The notes under the pieces: generated by a model
What the model saw: the letters and a program-made list of their open reading frames with translations, nothing else
Database searches by the model: none
Told to the model about the DNA's origin: nothing
Assembly: GCF_002482385.1 (NCBI RefSeq)
Contig: NZ_DLFW01000047.1
Location: 268,405 to 332,404 of the forward strand
Direction: 5' to 3'
DNA: 64,000 nucleotides
Source of the DNA: Dysgonomonas sp. UBA7710
Lineage (GTDB): Bacteria; Bacteroidota; Bacteroidia; Bacteroidales; Dysgonomonadaceae
Position numbers and translations under genes: made by a program
Shown: positions 37,401 through 45,146 of the stretch, piece by piece
Position numbering within the stretch: the first letter of the stretch is position 1
How the letters are laid out: each line of letters starts with the position of its first letter

Positions 37401-37817
37401 TCTGGTTGTGCCTTTGATAACAACGCTTACTCCGATTACAGGTTCATTAAGATCATCTACAATATTTCCCCTTATCTTTTTCTGAGGCTGCGTTTGTTGA
37501 GGTGCTATACTTCCCGCTTTAGTAAGAATTATTTTATTTGACGATATTTCATAACTGATAGCCTGATTTTTAAGGGCGCTGGTGAGCAGGGAATTTATAT
37601 CTCCATTTTTTTCGTCTATAGATATACGTTTGCTGTCATCTATATCAACATTACTATACATGAATGAATACCCCAGCTTTTTCTCTATCGTAGAAAAAAA
37701 CTCCTTTAAGGTTACATTGTTCAGGGTAAGGTCTATTTTTTCTTTGCTCTGCGGAAAAACCGCAACTGAAAAGCAAATAAAGAACAGAACGCAAAGTGAA
37801 AGTGTTTTTCTTTGCAT
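34449..37817 (-). CDS. SusC-type TonB-dependent transporter with STN signalling domain
   Basis: A 1122-residue outer-membrane transporter. After the signal peptide (to VFPQ) comes an STN domain, about residues 26-98 (LTLNNVTLKEFFSTIEKK, KNQAISYEISSNKIILT). A CarboxypepD_reg-like domain (GNIVDDLNEPVIGVSV), the plug (EVVVIGYGTLKKSDLTG, VIDGFPGD, ILKDAAAAAIYGSVAANG) and the barrel (end YVLGIQYTF) follow. STN domains contact FecR-type anti-sigma factors in the periplasm, and a FecR and ECF sigma gene lie directly upstream. So substrate binding here should induce its own operon. The gap to fecR (37818-37932) contains the 12-bp palindrome TATTCCGGAATA at 37874-37885. Confidence 0.93.
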   Translation of the reverse strand: MQRKTLSLCVLFFICFSVAVFPQSKEKIDLTLNNVTLKEFFSTIEKKLGYSFMYSNVDIDDSKRISIDEKNGDINSLLTSALKNQAISYEISSNKIILTKAGSIAPQQTQPQKKIRGNIVDDLNEPVIGVSVVIKGTTRGTTTDIDGNFDIDASSGETLLISYVGFEKQEIRIGNQTSFDIRLKEDNKILDEVVVIGYGTLKKSDLTGSLASVDTKDITTKATSNPVEALQGVVAGVNIQKNSGLAGAGAAVKIRGVNTFGSNEPLYVIDGFPGDISTVNPNDIASMEILKDAAAAAIYGSVAANGVVIVTTKNGKQGKIQVDINSYVSITETAKRLKMLDADGYLTVHKRMYDEYNKYASQPVNLPAYFTNPGTNNTNWQDEVFRTGLSSTQSIAVRGGQGDTRYALSGNLTEEKGIVLSNNLMQQNARMKISTKKNIFTIDGNLAFTGKKRKTPNFSLKEVYMISPLVAVYDENEKDGFALTNWGDIPNNVNVMANNHYITSWTKSQEVAGNIAVGVDIMKGLTFKTSYSYRGNNTQSYYHNPPFTSDIKNPYEYAYYEENRSYWDEQVFDNLLNYNATFNKHSVNAMLGTSLDLQSYNWNSVGVEGKKTIYSIDNGSIITSELPEGFLDPFFMTIGAGKGGTYSADGSKYKYNRMSYFGRVNYSFDNRYLLQFTFRRDGSSKFGKDSRFGNFPSLALGWRITEEAFFPENTPVSNLKLRASWGKLGNEVALGYYAHQALITTYNSLYMGYVQGDGNNPWPGSIAMGLENKKLQWETTVSKNIGLDYGFLNNKITGTINYFNNTTEDLLITKRLAPSAGLENPTLNVGKMRNTGLEFEFTYAESSGDFKYNVGFNVSLLKNKMVALADEDQILLGTGLKFDTEHFPNQTRVGYPIGAFFLYKTDGIFQTEAEVNAHKNDKGELLQENAKPGDIRFADTNGDGVIDDNDKVYSGTGLPKAEINLTLGASFKGFDFSALIGSGWGHKLYNANRYFYEGMNSGSNFLASTLDSWTPENTNTNVPRAVLQDPNGNSRESDRFLESGDFIRLRQIQIGYSLPKSLLAKMKSENLRIYISGENLLTWTKYKGIDPEFAPSHVLNTGVDRYIFPFTRSYVLGIQYTF

Positions 37818-37932
37818 AGCAAAACTTATTTATATTGTTAATAATTAATATATTAAGAAATAGAACAGAAGTCTATTCCGGAATAATAAAGAAAGGTTAA
37901 TTAATCTATTTCAATAGTATAGATATCTAAGG

Positions 37933-38937
37933 TCACTTATTAATAATGGTCACCTCCTTTCCGTTTATTTTATAATCGATTGGGGTTAACTTATTAAATA
38001 ATTCGAGCAATTCGCGCAAAGATTCGGTTTTTACCGAGAATGTATATTTCTGTTTTTCATCAGGGTTTACCAGTTTAATATTTATACCATACCAACGTTC
38101 CAACTTCTTGGTCACTTCATATATATCCTCATTATAGAATATCAGTTGATCCTGTGTCCATGAGCGATAAGTATTTGCATCATCCTTAAACAAGGTGTAC
38201 TTCAGGTTTTGCCGCGAGATGATGGCCAGTTCGTCCGGATTAAGGTCTGTCATATATTTTCCCGTTTTATCGGTGATGACCACCTTTCCTTCCAAAAGGG
38301 ACACACTTATTTCGCGGTCGTCGTTATAAGCCGATACATCAAAGGAGGTTCCCTTTACTACTATATCGACATCCGATGTTCTTACCTTGAATTTTTTACT
38401 TTGATTTTTTGTCACATTAAAAAAAGCTTCACCTTCAAGGTTTACAATACGTTCGGAACGATTGAAATCTCCTGCATATGTCAGCTTCGACCCGGAATTG
38501 AGCCATACTTTTGTGCCATCGGGAAGAGTCATTTGCATTTTCTGTCCCTGCATAGTTTCTATGGTTGTAACCGACTGGGACAGAAAAGCCGAATCTATGG
38601 TAGATTTCACAAAAACAGTAGCTGCAACACCAACGATAATCGCAACCATAGCTGCAATACCGGCAACTTTGATAAGTAACTTCCTTGTATATGATTTTAC
38701 CGGAAGCGATGTCCTTATGTGCGAAGATATACCCGACCATATTTTGTCCTTGTCTGCGCGAACCGACTGTTCCGGACTGTCGTAGATATTTTCCCACTCA
38801 TTTAATAATTGCTCGAATAATTTACGGTTTTCGGCAGAACTATTAATCCACATATCTATTTTATGCCTTTCCTGTTCAGATAATTCCTGACGGATATATC
38901 CGGCTATTTCATCATATGGAATATGTGCATGATTCAT
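37933..38937 (-). CDS. FecR-family anti-sigma factor
   Basis: A 334-residue inner-membrane protein. The N-terminal cytoplasmic part (about 1-85; DEIAGYIRQELSEQE, RKLFEQLLNEWENIY) binds the sigma factor. One transmembrane helix spans about 88-110. The periplasmic part holds the FecR domain (about 125-225; LPDGTKVWLNSGSKLTY, VNLEGEAFFNV, VKGTSFDVSAY, VSLLEGKVVI) and a DUF4974 domain at the C-terminus (YNEDIYEVTKKLERWYGI). It relays the signal from the STN domain of the SusC encoded downstream to the ECF sigma factor encoded upstream. It is complete and of normal length. Confidence 0.93.
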   Translation of the reverse strand: MNHAHIPYDEIAGYIRQELSEQERHKIDMWINSSAENRKLFEQLLNEWENIYDSPEQSVRADKDKIWSGISSHIRTSLPVKSYTRKLLIKVAGIAAMVAIIVGVAATVFVKSTIDSAFLSQSVTTIETMQGQKMQMTLPDGTKVWLNSGSKLTYAGDFNRSERIVNLEGEAFFNVTKNQSKKFKVRTSDVDIVVKGTSFDVSAYNDDREISVSLLEGKVVITDKTGKYMTDLNPDELAIISRQNLKYTLFKDDANTYRSWTQDQLIFYNEDIYEVTKKLERWYGINIKLVNPDEKQKYTFSVKTESLRELLELFNKLTPIDYKINGKEVTIINK

Positions 38938-39042
38938 ATTTCTGCTTTGTTTTATTATTAGACACGTAAGCTATCCGAATACCCTTAAACTATTTTCATT
39001 TTTTTTGATCCAATCAAAAGAACACCACCATAATACTCATTA

Positions 39043-39648
39043 TCAATCAAATAACAACATAAATTGCATAGCTAAAGTAATTATTATTGCAGGTAAAAGA
39101 TTTCTTCCATTGTAATATTTAAGTATATATTCCCTCACTTTCTTTATTGCAATAGACATTTGAGCCTCCACTGTTTTTACAGACAAGTCCTTCTCTCCGG
39201 CAATCTCCTTATATGTTTTATTCTGTTCTCTGCTTAGGATGAATATCTCTCTGCATTTTTCAGGTAAACTATTAATAGCCTGCTGGTATACAGAACTAAA
39301 TTCTTCCATATTTATACAATCCCTGGCTCTTTGCTTTTCGAGTTCCCGGCTGGCCCACCCTTCGAGTAGAAGTGATCTGTTTTGTTCGTCACGCAGAGAA
39401 TTTAATACCCTGTTCCGGGCCGCATTGTAAAGGTATGTTTTTATGTAGAAAATATTTATTGCATCCCGTTCTTCCCAAAGCCTGATAAAGACATCCTGTA
39501 TAATATCTTCAATCAGCTGTTTATCATGGGTGTAATAGTTGAGAAAAGTACACAAACTATCGGAATATACATTAAAAAGTTCTTTCAATGTAGATTCATC
39601 TATAACAATTCCTTTGTGTTCAGGATCTTTTCGCATCCAATAAGTCAA
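39043..39648 (-). CDS. ECF sigma factor with hydrophobic C-terminal tail
   Basis: A 201-residue RpoE-like sigma-70 factor. Region 2 is at about residues 25-95 (DKQLIEDIIQDVFIRLWEERD, YLYNAARNRVLNSLR). Region 4 is at about 125-180 (INSLPEKCREIFILSREQNKTYKEIA, LSVKTVEAQMSIAIKKVREYI). It ends with a hydrophobic stretch (LLPAIIITLAMQFMLL, about 185-200) after the DNA-binding helix, which could touch the membrane or FecR. The FecR gene follows after 105 bp. It would drive the susC/susD operon in region C. A start at the fifth residue (Met) is also possible. Confidence 0.92.
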   Translation of the reverse strand: MTYWMRKDPEHKGIVIDESTLKELFNVYSDSLCTFLNYYTHDKQLIEDIIQDVFIRLWEERDAINIFYIKTYLYNAARNRVLNSLRDEQNRSLLLEGWASRELEKQRARDCINMEEFSSVYQQAINSLPEKCREIFILSREQNKTYKEIAGEKDLSVKTVEAQMSIAIKKVREYILKYYNGRNLLPAIIITLAMQFMLLFD

Positions 39649-40344
39649 TAAAGATCAAATTGTACGAAACTATAAATTTTATTGAGATCTTTCTCTTTTT
39701 TAAGGTTAATTTTGCTCAGAGCCTGTTTAAATTTTCCACAAATATTTTTCTATGAGTATTTTTCAGTCTTTCTTCGTTCATTTTTAATCTCTTTTTGTCT
39801 GATCTACCCTTTTGTTCAACTCTAATAGCCCGCTATTATCATTTCCAAAGTTTAATTTTTTTGAAGAAGTTTATCAATATAGTAAGCTGAGAGCCTTTAA
39901 CTGTTAGCTGAGAGTTCTTTGAAAGATTGATATGAGAATTTAAAAATTCAAAGTTTAATGCTTTAAAAATTGAAAATGTGTAAAAGCTGTAACCTTTGTT
40001 ACCTTTTGCGCCTTAGTGTCTTTGCCAGAGAACATTGTTAACTGATGACTGTTCACTGTTGAGTTGGCTAGCGTCCTATTTTGTTTCACGCTAAGACGCT
40101 AAGACGCAAAGTTTTTACATCTTACCAGTTGTTGACTGATGACTGATGACTGATAACTGTTGACTGTAAATAGTGTTACCTTTGTTACTTTTTAACAAGT
40201 AACGAGCTTTAAGTAATAAGTTGAAGAACTGTATTTCTGTTAACTGCTAACTGTTGACTGTTAACTGAAACATATGTTACCTTTGTTACTTTTTGAGGAT
40301 TCATGTAGAGGCAATCCCTTGTGGTTGACTACCTGTCGCATAAC
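39649..40344. repeat. non-coding stretch with dispersed short repeats
   Basis: No credible gene. 39649-39890 is the AT-rich upstream region of the ECF gene. It contains a segment starting GAGCCTGTTTAAATTTT (39719) that looks to me like one end of a worn insertion sequence, without a visible second end. From 39900 the mosaic begins: a block matching 9258-9370, copies of TGTTACCTTTGTTACTTTT at 39987-40008, 40173-40196 and 40275-40294, words like GTTGACTGATGACTG, and ACGCTAAGACGCTAAGACGC near 40089. Confidence 0.6.
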
Positions 40345-40572
40345 GAGGGTGTGTCAAAAGGGGAACAGTACTATCAATGTGCTACCCTCTTTGTCATCCT
40401 GAGTGTAACGAAGGATCTCGACCCTGAGAAATGAGATGTTTGCCTCGCCTTCGCTTCGGCGATTTTGGCTCCGCCGATTTTCAATTCAATTCACTCCGTT
40501 CAACATGACAACCAACGATCAGGAGCGTAGCGTATATAAATCGAAAGTGAAAAATACGTTTGACACACCCTC
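40345..40572. mobile_element. MITE-like element, 228 bp
   Basis: Perfect 14-bp terminal inverted repeats GAGGGTGTGTCAAA (40345-40358) and TTTGACACACCCTC (40559-40572) enclose 200 bp with no credible gene. The arms carry further imperfect symmetry: GTCATCCTGAGTGTAACG (40393-40410) on one side and, on the other strand, GTCATGTTGAACGGAGTG ending near 40508. The whole could fold as a long hairpin. I see no clear target-site duplication. It fits a miniature inverted-repeat transposable element inserted in the repeat-rich spacer. Confidence 0.6.
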
Positions 40573-40775
40573 CTACAAGAATTATAAAAGTGTTACTTTT
40601 GTTACTTTTTCAAAGTAGTAAGTACTGAGTAATAAGTATAAAGGGCTTCTAATTGTTTACTGATAACTGTTTACTGATATATCTGTTACCTTTTTCTACC
40701 TTAGCGTCTCTGCGTGAGAATATTGTTGACTGAAACATTGCCGATTTTCGTACGTTTACCCTAAGAATATAATGT
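40573..40775. repeat. non-coding continuation of the repeat mosaic
   Basis: The repeat phrases resume after the MITE-like element: TGTTACTTTTGTTACTTTTT at 40591-40610, AGTAAGTACTGAGTAATAAG directly after it (compare the copy from 9375), TGTTACCTTTTTCTACC at 40684 and TTAGCGTCTCTGCGTGAGAA near 40701. The ribulokinase gene ends at 40776, so this is also its downstream region; no clear terminator is seen. Confidence 0.55.
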
Positions 40776-42455
40776 TTATGAATTTAGTATATGACTAGAT
40801 TCAGTAAACTTTCCCAAAGACAAATACTTCCTGTACAACTCTTTATATTGCTCAAAATTCTCCCAATCAGGCTTGTACTCACAGATATAACCTTGTCCCA
40901 TTTTCAACTGTGCTTCCTGCACTGTATTATACTTTCCTGCAACAACAGCCGCGAACATAGCCGCACCCAATGCGCAGGTTTGCTGCGAACGGGCGATTTT
41001 TATCGGTAAGCCTATTACATCTGATAACGTCTGCATTACAAAAGGAGCTTTCAGCGAAATCCCACCAATGCCGATTACTTCTTTTATTTCGATGCCGGAT
41101 TCTATAAAACGTTCTATAATCGCCTTAGACCCAAATGCAGTAGCCTCAACCAACGCCCTGAAAATCAATGGGGCAGAACTTCCGAGAGTCAAGCCTGCAA
41201 TCGTTCCTGTAAGCAGCTGATTTGCATCCGGCGTACGACGGCCGTGCATCCAGTCTGTAGCTACAATCGTACTTTTTTTTACAGGAACTTTCATCGCCTC
41301 TTCCGAAAGGAGTGGAATAATAGCATCACCCACTTCTTCTATCAATTTGGATTTCAATTCGTCGTTGAGTAATTCTGATTTGGATAGTATATTCTCCAAC
41401 GGCCATTCCAATAATTTCCGGAACCATGCATACAAATCACCAAAAGCCGACTGTCCCGCTTCAAGGCCTATATATCCGGGAAAAACCGAACCATCTACCT
41501 GTCCGCAAATACCGGGGATAAGTTTATTCTTCATCTCATCGTAGGGCACAACCATTATATCGCAGGTAGATGTTCCCATTACACGAACAAATGCTCCGGG
41601 GCTAATACCTGCCCCAACTGCTCCCATATGGCAATCTATAGCTCCTATCCCCACCTTAACTTTCGTTGTCAGTCCCAAACGTGAAGCCCATTCGGCAGTA
41701 AGAGTCCCGGCACAGGTATCCGAAGGATATGTTTTCTCAAAGAGACGGGACCGAAATCCTGATAGTAATGGAGAAAGTTCTGAAAGAAACTCTTCGGATG
41801 GAAGACCATTCCACTTCTCGTGCCACATGGCTTTATGCCCGGCTGCACAACGGCTGCGGAGAACGCTTTCGGGTTTCGTATTCCCTGTCAGTAATGCCGG
41901 CATCCAATCGGTATGCTCAATCCATGAATAGGCTTTTTCGCGGACTTTTTCATCTACACGAAGTACATGTAATACTTTAGACCATACCCATTCGGCGGAG
42001 TAAATTCCCCCTTCATAAGCAGTGAAATCGACAACCCATTCTTTCGCCAGTTCATTAATTTCGATGGACTCCTTTATGGCCGTATGATCTTTCCATAAAA
42101 CAAACATAGCGTTAGGGTTATCCTTATACTCATTCAGTAAAGCTAAAGGAGTTCCCTCTTTATCTACAAGCGCCGGTGTACTTGCGGTCATGTCGAATGA
42201 GAGACCTATTATATCTTCGGCAATATTCCCCGGTGCGTTCGATAAAGAATCCTTAACTGCAGCTTCGAGCGTATCGATGTAGTCTTGCGGATGTTGCCTG
42301 TACTGATTTGTCTGTGGATCACAATATAAACCTTTCTTCCAGCGGGGGTAGTATTTTACGGAGGAAGAAATTTCCTCCCCATTCTCGACATCGATTATCA
42401 CGGCACGGCACGAATCCGTTCCAAAGTCCACTCCTATCACAAATTTTCTATTCAT
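40776..42455 (-). CDS. araB: ribulokinase (AraB type, FGGY family)
   Basis: A 559-residue cytoplasmic kinase from the ATG at 42455. A start at 42509 would overlap the upstream gene and add a non-homologous tail. FGGY N-terminal domain: VIGVDFGTDSCRAVIID, the YPRW and RQHPQDYI segments, and LSFDMTASTPALVD. C-terminal domain: GAIDCHMGAVGAGI, VMGTSTCDIMVV, GIGGISLKAPFVMQ and ALGAAMFAAV. Length and motifs fit AraB. AraB enzymes are known to accept several 2-ketopentoses, including D-ribulose. The locus has fucI and D-arabinan-type hydrolases but no L-arabinose isomerase or L-ribulose-5-phosphate epimerase. I infer the substrate is D-ribulose, giving D-ribulose 5-phosphate. It is the last gene of the region D operon. 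Confidence 0.85.
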   Translation of the reverse strand: MNRKFVIGVDFGTDSCRAVIIDVENGEEISSSVKYYPRWKKGLYCDPQTNQYRQHPQDYIDTLEAAVKDSLSNAPGNIAEDIIGLSFDMTASTPALVDKEGTPLALLNEYKDNPNAMFVLWKDHTAIKESIEINELAKEWVVDFTAYEGGIYSAEWVWSKVLHVLRVDEKVREKAYSWIEHTDWMPALLTGNTKPESVLRSRCAAGHKAMWHEKWNGLPSEEFLSELSPLLSGFRSRLFEKTYPSDTCAGTLTAEWASRLGLTTKVKVGIGAIDCHMGAVGAGISPGAFVRVMGTSTCDIMVVPYDEMKNKLIPGICGQVDGSVFPGYIGLEAGQSAFGDLYAWFRKLLEWPLENILSKSELLNDELKSKLIEEVGDAIIPLLSEEAMKVPVKKSTIVATDWMHGRRTPDANQLLTGTIAGLTLGSSAPLIFRALVEATAFGSKAIIERFIESGIEIKEVIGIGGISLKAPFVMQTLSDVIGLPIKIARSQQTCALGAAMFAAVVAGKYNTVQEAQLKMGQGYICEYKPDWENFEQYKELYRKYLSLGKFTESSHILNS

Positions 42456-42501
42456 AATATATCTTTTTATTAATAAATAAGCTGTTTTACACTTCAAAGG
42501 A

Positions 42502-43926
42502 TCAGTCAAAGCTACCCATATCTGCTAGTTCGGCTGTCATCAGAAACACATTATAAGGTAGCCACATAGACATCAGAAAATACAGGCTGTCGCCATCGAC
42601 CGACAACGGATGAAAATAAGAACCGTACAACTGCGCATATTCCGTTCCTGATGCCAATTCATAAGGTTCACTCCAAGGTCCGGTTATTTCTGTTGCCGTA
42701 CGCATGGTTATGTTATATCTATCGGCGTTAAAATAGGCAATTATCCATTTTTGATGCTTCCGGTTATATATAAATGATAGTTCTCCCACTTTATCATTAA
42801 ATATGTCCGTAGCCTGTTCTTCATCACCTTTGAGCCATTGCTTGGTTAAGCCATTCCAAAATTCATAATTAGCCTGATCCTCTATATGCTGTTCTTTGAA
42901 CCGGGCCAGGCGCGCATTACTGTCGCGTCCTGTTTGAGTTCCAATCATATACATATATCCATCCTTCTTAAAATATCCTCCCTGGCCAAAATTACTATTG
43001 GACGAAAAACGTACATTTTCACATTTTGCCCATGTTTGGCCGTTATCGATAGATTTATACATACCTGAATAATTGGTAATCCAGCCTGTCCAGTTTTTTA
43101 TATTAAAATAATGCACATAATCTATATTATTTGCGCGGATAGCTGCTGTCGGAATAGATGTCCAGTCTCCATTACCCGACGCATCTTTTCCTCCATATAT
43201 AATTTCGCGGGCATTACCCGACGCATCTACAGCCATACTATTGAATGTCAATCCATCTTCAAGATCATTATCATCCGAAAAGGCAAGAACATTACTGCGC
43301 CAACTCCCGCCGTTAGGACCGGGAGCGGCAGAGTTAGGCGAAAAGTCGCGCCCGAATGTATCCCCAAAGAAAATCCCATATTTTCCCGGATTCATTTCCC
43401 AGATAATACCCAGATCGGTTCCTCCCACATTCCATTTCTGCGCTGTATTATTCGGGCTAGGGAATTGTTCGCCAGACATAGGGCTCCCTGTTACACGTGC
43501 CGTACGGGAAACCTTACGAATAAAAAACCCCCACCGATTATCTATAGTCAGAACTTTTTCTTTCGATTTATTTCCGCCCTTGTAGTAAGCAGTCAATAAT
43601 AGCCGAAAGGATTCGGGATCTGTTTTTTTTACCACATACCTGAATAGATAAGAAGCAGACAATTCCGATTTTTCTATTTTCGCAGAATAACTCTCCCCTC
43701 CGCTTTTTGTAACCAGCAGGTAATCTATCTCTCCTATATTTTTAAAAGTAAGTGTCGTAGAAACTGCTTTTGTTTCCTTATCAGGTACCAGTTCTGCTAT
43801 TGAAACTGTAATTTCGTCAATAGGGATATAGGGTTCATTCTCTTCATCTTTACTACAAGAGTAAAACCCTGAAAAAAAGGCCAGCGCCCATATATTAACT
43901 ATATATTTAAATAATCGAGTCCTCAT
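42502..43926 (-). CDS. GH183 (DUF4185) endo-D-arabinanase-type lipoprotein with extra N-terminal domain
   Basis: A 474-residue lipoprotein (lipobox FYSC, Cys24). Residues about 35-130 form an FnIII/Ig-like domain missing from its neighbour. The catalytic part (about 135-474) is the DUF4185 five-bladed propeller-like fold. It has GGTDLG with Asp171 and GDTFG with Asp189, acidic residues that are candidates for catalysis, plus DWTSIPTAAI and GELSFIYN. DUF4185 was recently assigned to GH183, endo-acting on the D-arabinan of mycobacterial arabinogalactan (from memory). It is very similar to the upstream gene, 12 bp away. The lipid anchor suggests it acts on the cell surface. Confidence 0.85.
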   Translation of the reverse strand: MRTRLFKYIVNIWALAFFSGFYSCSKDEENEPYIPIDEITVSIAELVPDKETKAVSTTLTFKNIGEIDYLLVTKSGGESYSAKIEKSELSASYLFRYVVKKTDPESFRLLLTAYYKGGNKSKEKVLTIDNRWGFFIRKVSRTARVTGSPMSGEQFPSPNNTAQKWNVGGTDLGIIWEMNPGKYGIFFGDTFGRDFSPNSAAPGPNGGSWRSNVLAFSDDNDLEDGLTFNSMAVDASGNAREIIYGGKDASGNGDWTSIPTAAIRANNIDYVHYFNIKNWTGWITNYSGMYKSIDNGQTWAKCENVRFSSNSNFGQGGYFKKDGYMYMIGTQTGRDSNARLARFKEQHIEDQANYEFWNGLTKQWLKGDEEQATDIFNDKVGELSFIYNRKHQKWIIAYFNADRYNITMRTATEITGPWSEPYELASGTEYAQLYGSYFHPLSVDGDSLYFLMSMWLPYNVFLMTAELADMGSFD

Positions 43927-43938
43927 ATTAATATATTA

Positions 43939-45063
43939 TTATTCCAATTCCGCTCTCATCAGGAACACATTATATGGCCTCCACATCGACATCAGAAAAT
44001 ATAAATTATCACCATCTAATGATGCCGGATGTATATACGAACCATATAACTGAGGGTATTCTTTCCCTGTCGCCAATATCTGAGGTTCGCTCCACCGGCC
44101 GGTCAATTCTTCCGCATAACGTATAGATATATTATATCTGGCTGCGCAGAAATATGTTATAATCCAACATTTATACTTGTTATGATATACAATAGACAGT
44201 TCACCCACTGTATCTTCAAACAGGTTAGTAGCTTGAGATTCATCACCTCTGATCCATTTATTGAGGTCCTTGTTCCAGTATTCATACAAGGATTGGTTTT
44301 CTATATCTTTTTCGTTGAACCGTGCCAGACGTGGATTACTATGCCGGCCTGTTTCCGTTCCTATCATATATACATAGCCATCCTTTTTATAATATCCGGC
44401 TTGTCCAAAATTACTATCGGAAGTAAAATGGACTGTTGTACATTTTCCCCATGTTTTTCCATCGTCTTCCGATTTGTAAAGACCTGAATAATTGGTTATC
44501 CATCCCGCCCAGTTCCTCATATTGAAATAGTGCACATAATCCTTATTATTTGCCCGGATAGCCGCTGTCGGGATCGATGTCCAGTCTCCATTGCCCGACT
44601 TATCTTTTCCTCCGGGAATAAGTTCTCTGGCATTGCCATTTTCATCAGAAACCATGCTGTCAATCCTCAACCCATCTTCAAGATTACAGTCATTAGAAAA
44701 GGCTAAGACGTTGCACCGCCAGTTATTACCAAAGTTTGCAGGATCATCCTGATCGGGAATGAAGCCTTTACCAAAAGTATCGCCAAGAAAAATCCCATAT
44801 TTTCCCGGATTCATTTCCCAAACAATACCGAGGTCTGTACCTCCCACATCATACACGGCGGTTGTGTTGTTAGGAGAAAGCAGATTTTCAGCGTCTACCG
44901 GAGTTCCTGTTATACGGGCAACCCGCTTTACTTTTTTTACTTTTAGATGCTTTCTATTTTTTGAAGTTCCGGGGTCTATTTTCAGATTGTTGCTCATCAC
45001 AACTAAAGAAAAAAGAAATCCGCCCCAGAGAAATATATGCTTAATTGTGCGTGATAATTTCAT
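43939..45063 (-). CDS. GH183 (DUF4185) endo-D-arabinanase-type enzyme
   Basis: A 374-residue close paralogue of the next gene downstream, consisting of the DUF4185/GH183 domain alone. Marks are GGTDLG (Asp77), GDTFG (Asp95), GNGDWTSIPTAAIRANNKDYV, DSNFGQAGYYKKDGY and ESQATNLFEDTVGEL. The N-terminus (FLWGGFLFSLVVM) is a signal peptide or anchor without a lipobox, so it is probably periplasmic or secreted while its paralogue is surface-anchored. Residues 36-48 are strikingly basic (KNRKHLKVKKVKR). The two enzymes may take successive steps, cutting long D-arabinan outside and shorter pieces inside. The palindrome TTCTTCCGGAAGAA lies 18 bp upstream of the start. Confidence 0.85.
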   Translation of the reverse strand: MKLSRTIKHIFLWGGFLFSLVVMSNNLKIDPGTSKNRKHLKVKKVKRVARITGTPVDAENLLSPNNTTAVYDVGGTDLGIVWEMNPGKYGIFLGDTFGKGFIPDQDDPANFGNNWRCNVLAFSNDCNLEDGLRIDSMVSDENGNARELIPGGKDKSGNGDWTSIPTAAIRANNKDYVHYFNMRNWAGWITNYSGLYKSEDDGKTWGKCTTVHFTSDSNFGQAGYYKKDGYVYMIGTETGRHSNPRLARFNEKDIENQSLYEYWNKDLNKWIRGDESQATNLFEDTVGELSIVYHNKYKCWIITYFCAARYNISIRYAEELTGRWSEPQILATGKEYPQLYGSYIHPASLDGDNLYFLMSMWRPYNVFLMRAELE

Positions 45064-45081
45064 ATTAATATCATTCGTGAA

Positions 45082-45095
45082 TTCTTCCGGAAGAA
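45082..45095. promoter_or_regulatory. 14-bp perfect palindrome upstream of GH183 gene
   Basis: TTCTTCCGGAAGAA begins 18 bp upstream of the start codon of the second GH183 gene and directly beside the terminator-like hairpin at 45099-45131. It may be a binding site or an RNA hairpin in the leader. Its core TTCCGGAA also occurs in the palindrome at 37874-37885. Confidence 0.3.
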
Positions 45096-45098
45096 GAC

Positions 45099-45131
45099 AA
45101 TACCCCTTCGCTCAATTCAAGAAGGGGTATT
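45099..45131 (-). terminator. terminator-like hairpin after GH172 gene
   Basis: AATACCCCTTC and GAAGGGGTATT form a perfect 11-bp stem with an 11-nt loop, 15 bp downstream of the stop of the GH172 gene (ends at 45147) on the - strand. It may lower read-through to the GH183 genes. Confidence 0.6.
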
Positions 45132-45146
45132 ATGGCTTATTTACAA

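Noticed and set aside
38209..38679. 156-codon ORF on the + strand
   Set aside because: It lies fully antisense to the fecR gene, which has a complete family match; no signal or family in the antisense product.
39719..39840. possible insertion-sequence end (GAGCCTGTTTAAATTTT...)
   Set aside because: Only one end is seen and there is no transposase or matching second end in the window, so it is not listed as an element.
40436..40618. 60-codon ORF across the MITE-like element
   Set aside because: It runs through the right inverted repeat into the repeat mosaic; composition is that of repeat DNA.
39880..40775. CRISPR array
   Set aside because: Repeat words differ in spacing and order, no unique spacers of even length, and no cas genes.
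40776..42455. ribulokinase as part of an L-arabinose operon
   Set aside because: No L-arabinose isomerase, epimerase or L-arabinanase is present; neighbours are D-arabinan-type enzymes and FucI.
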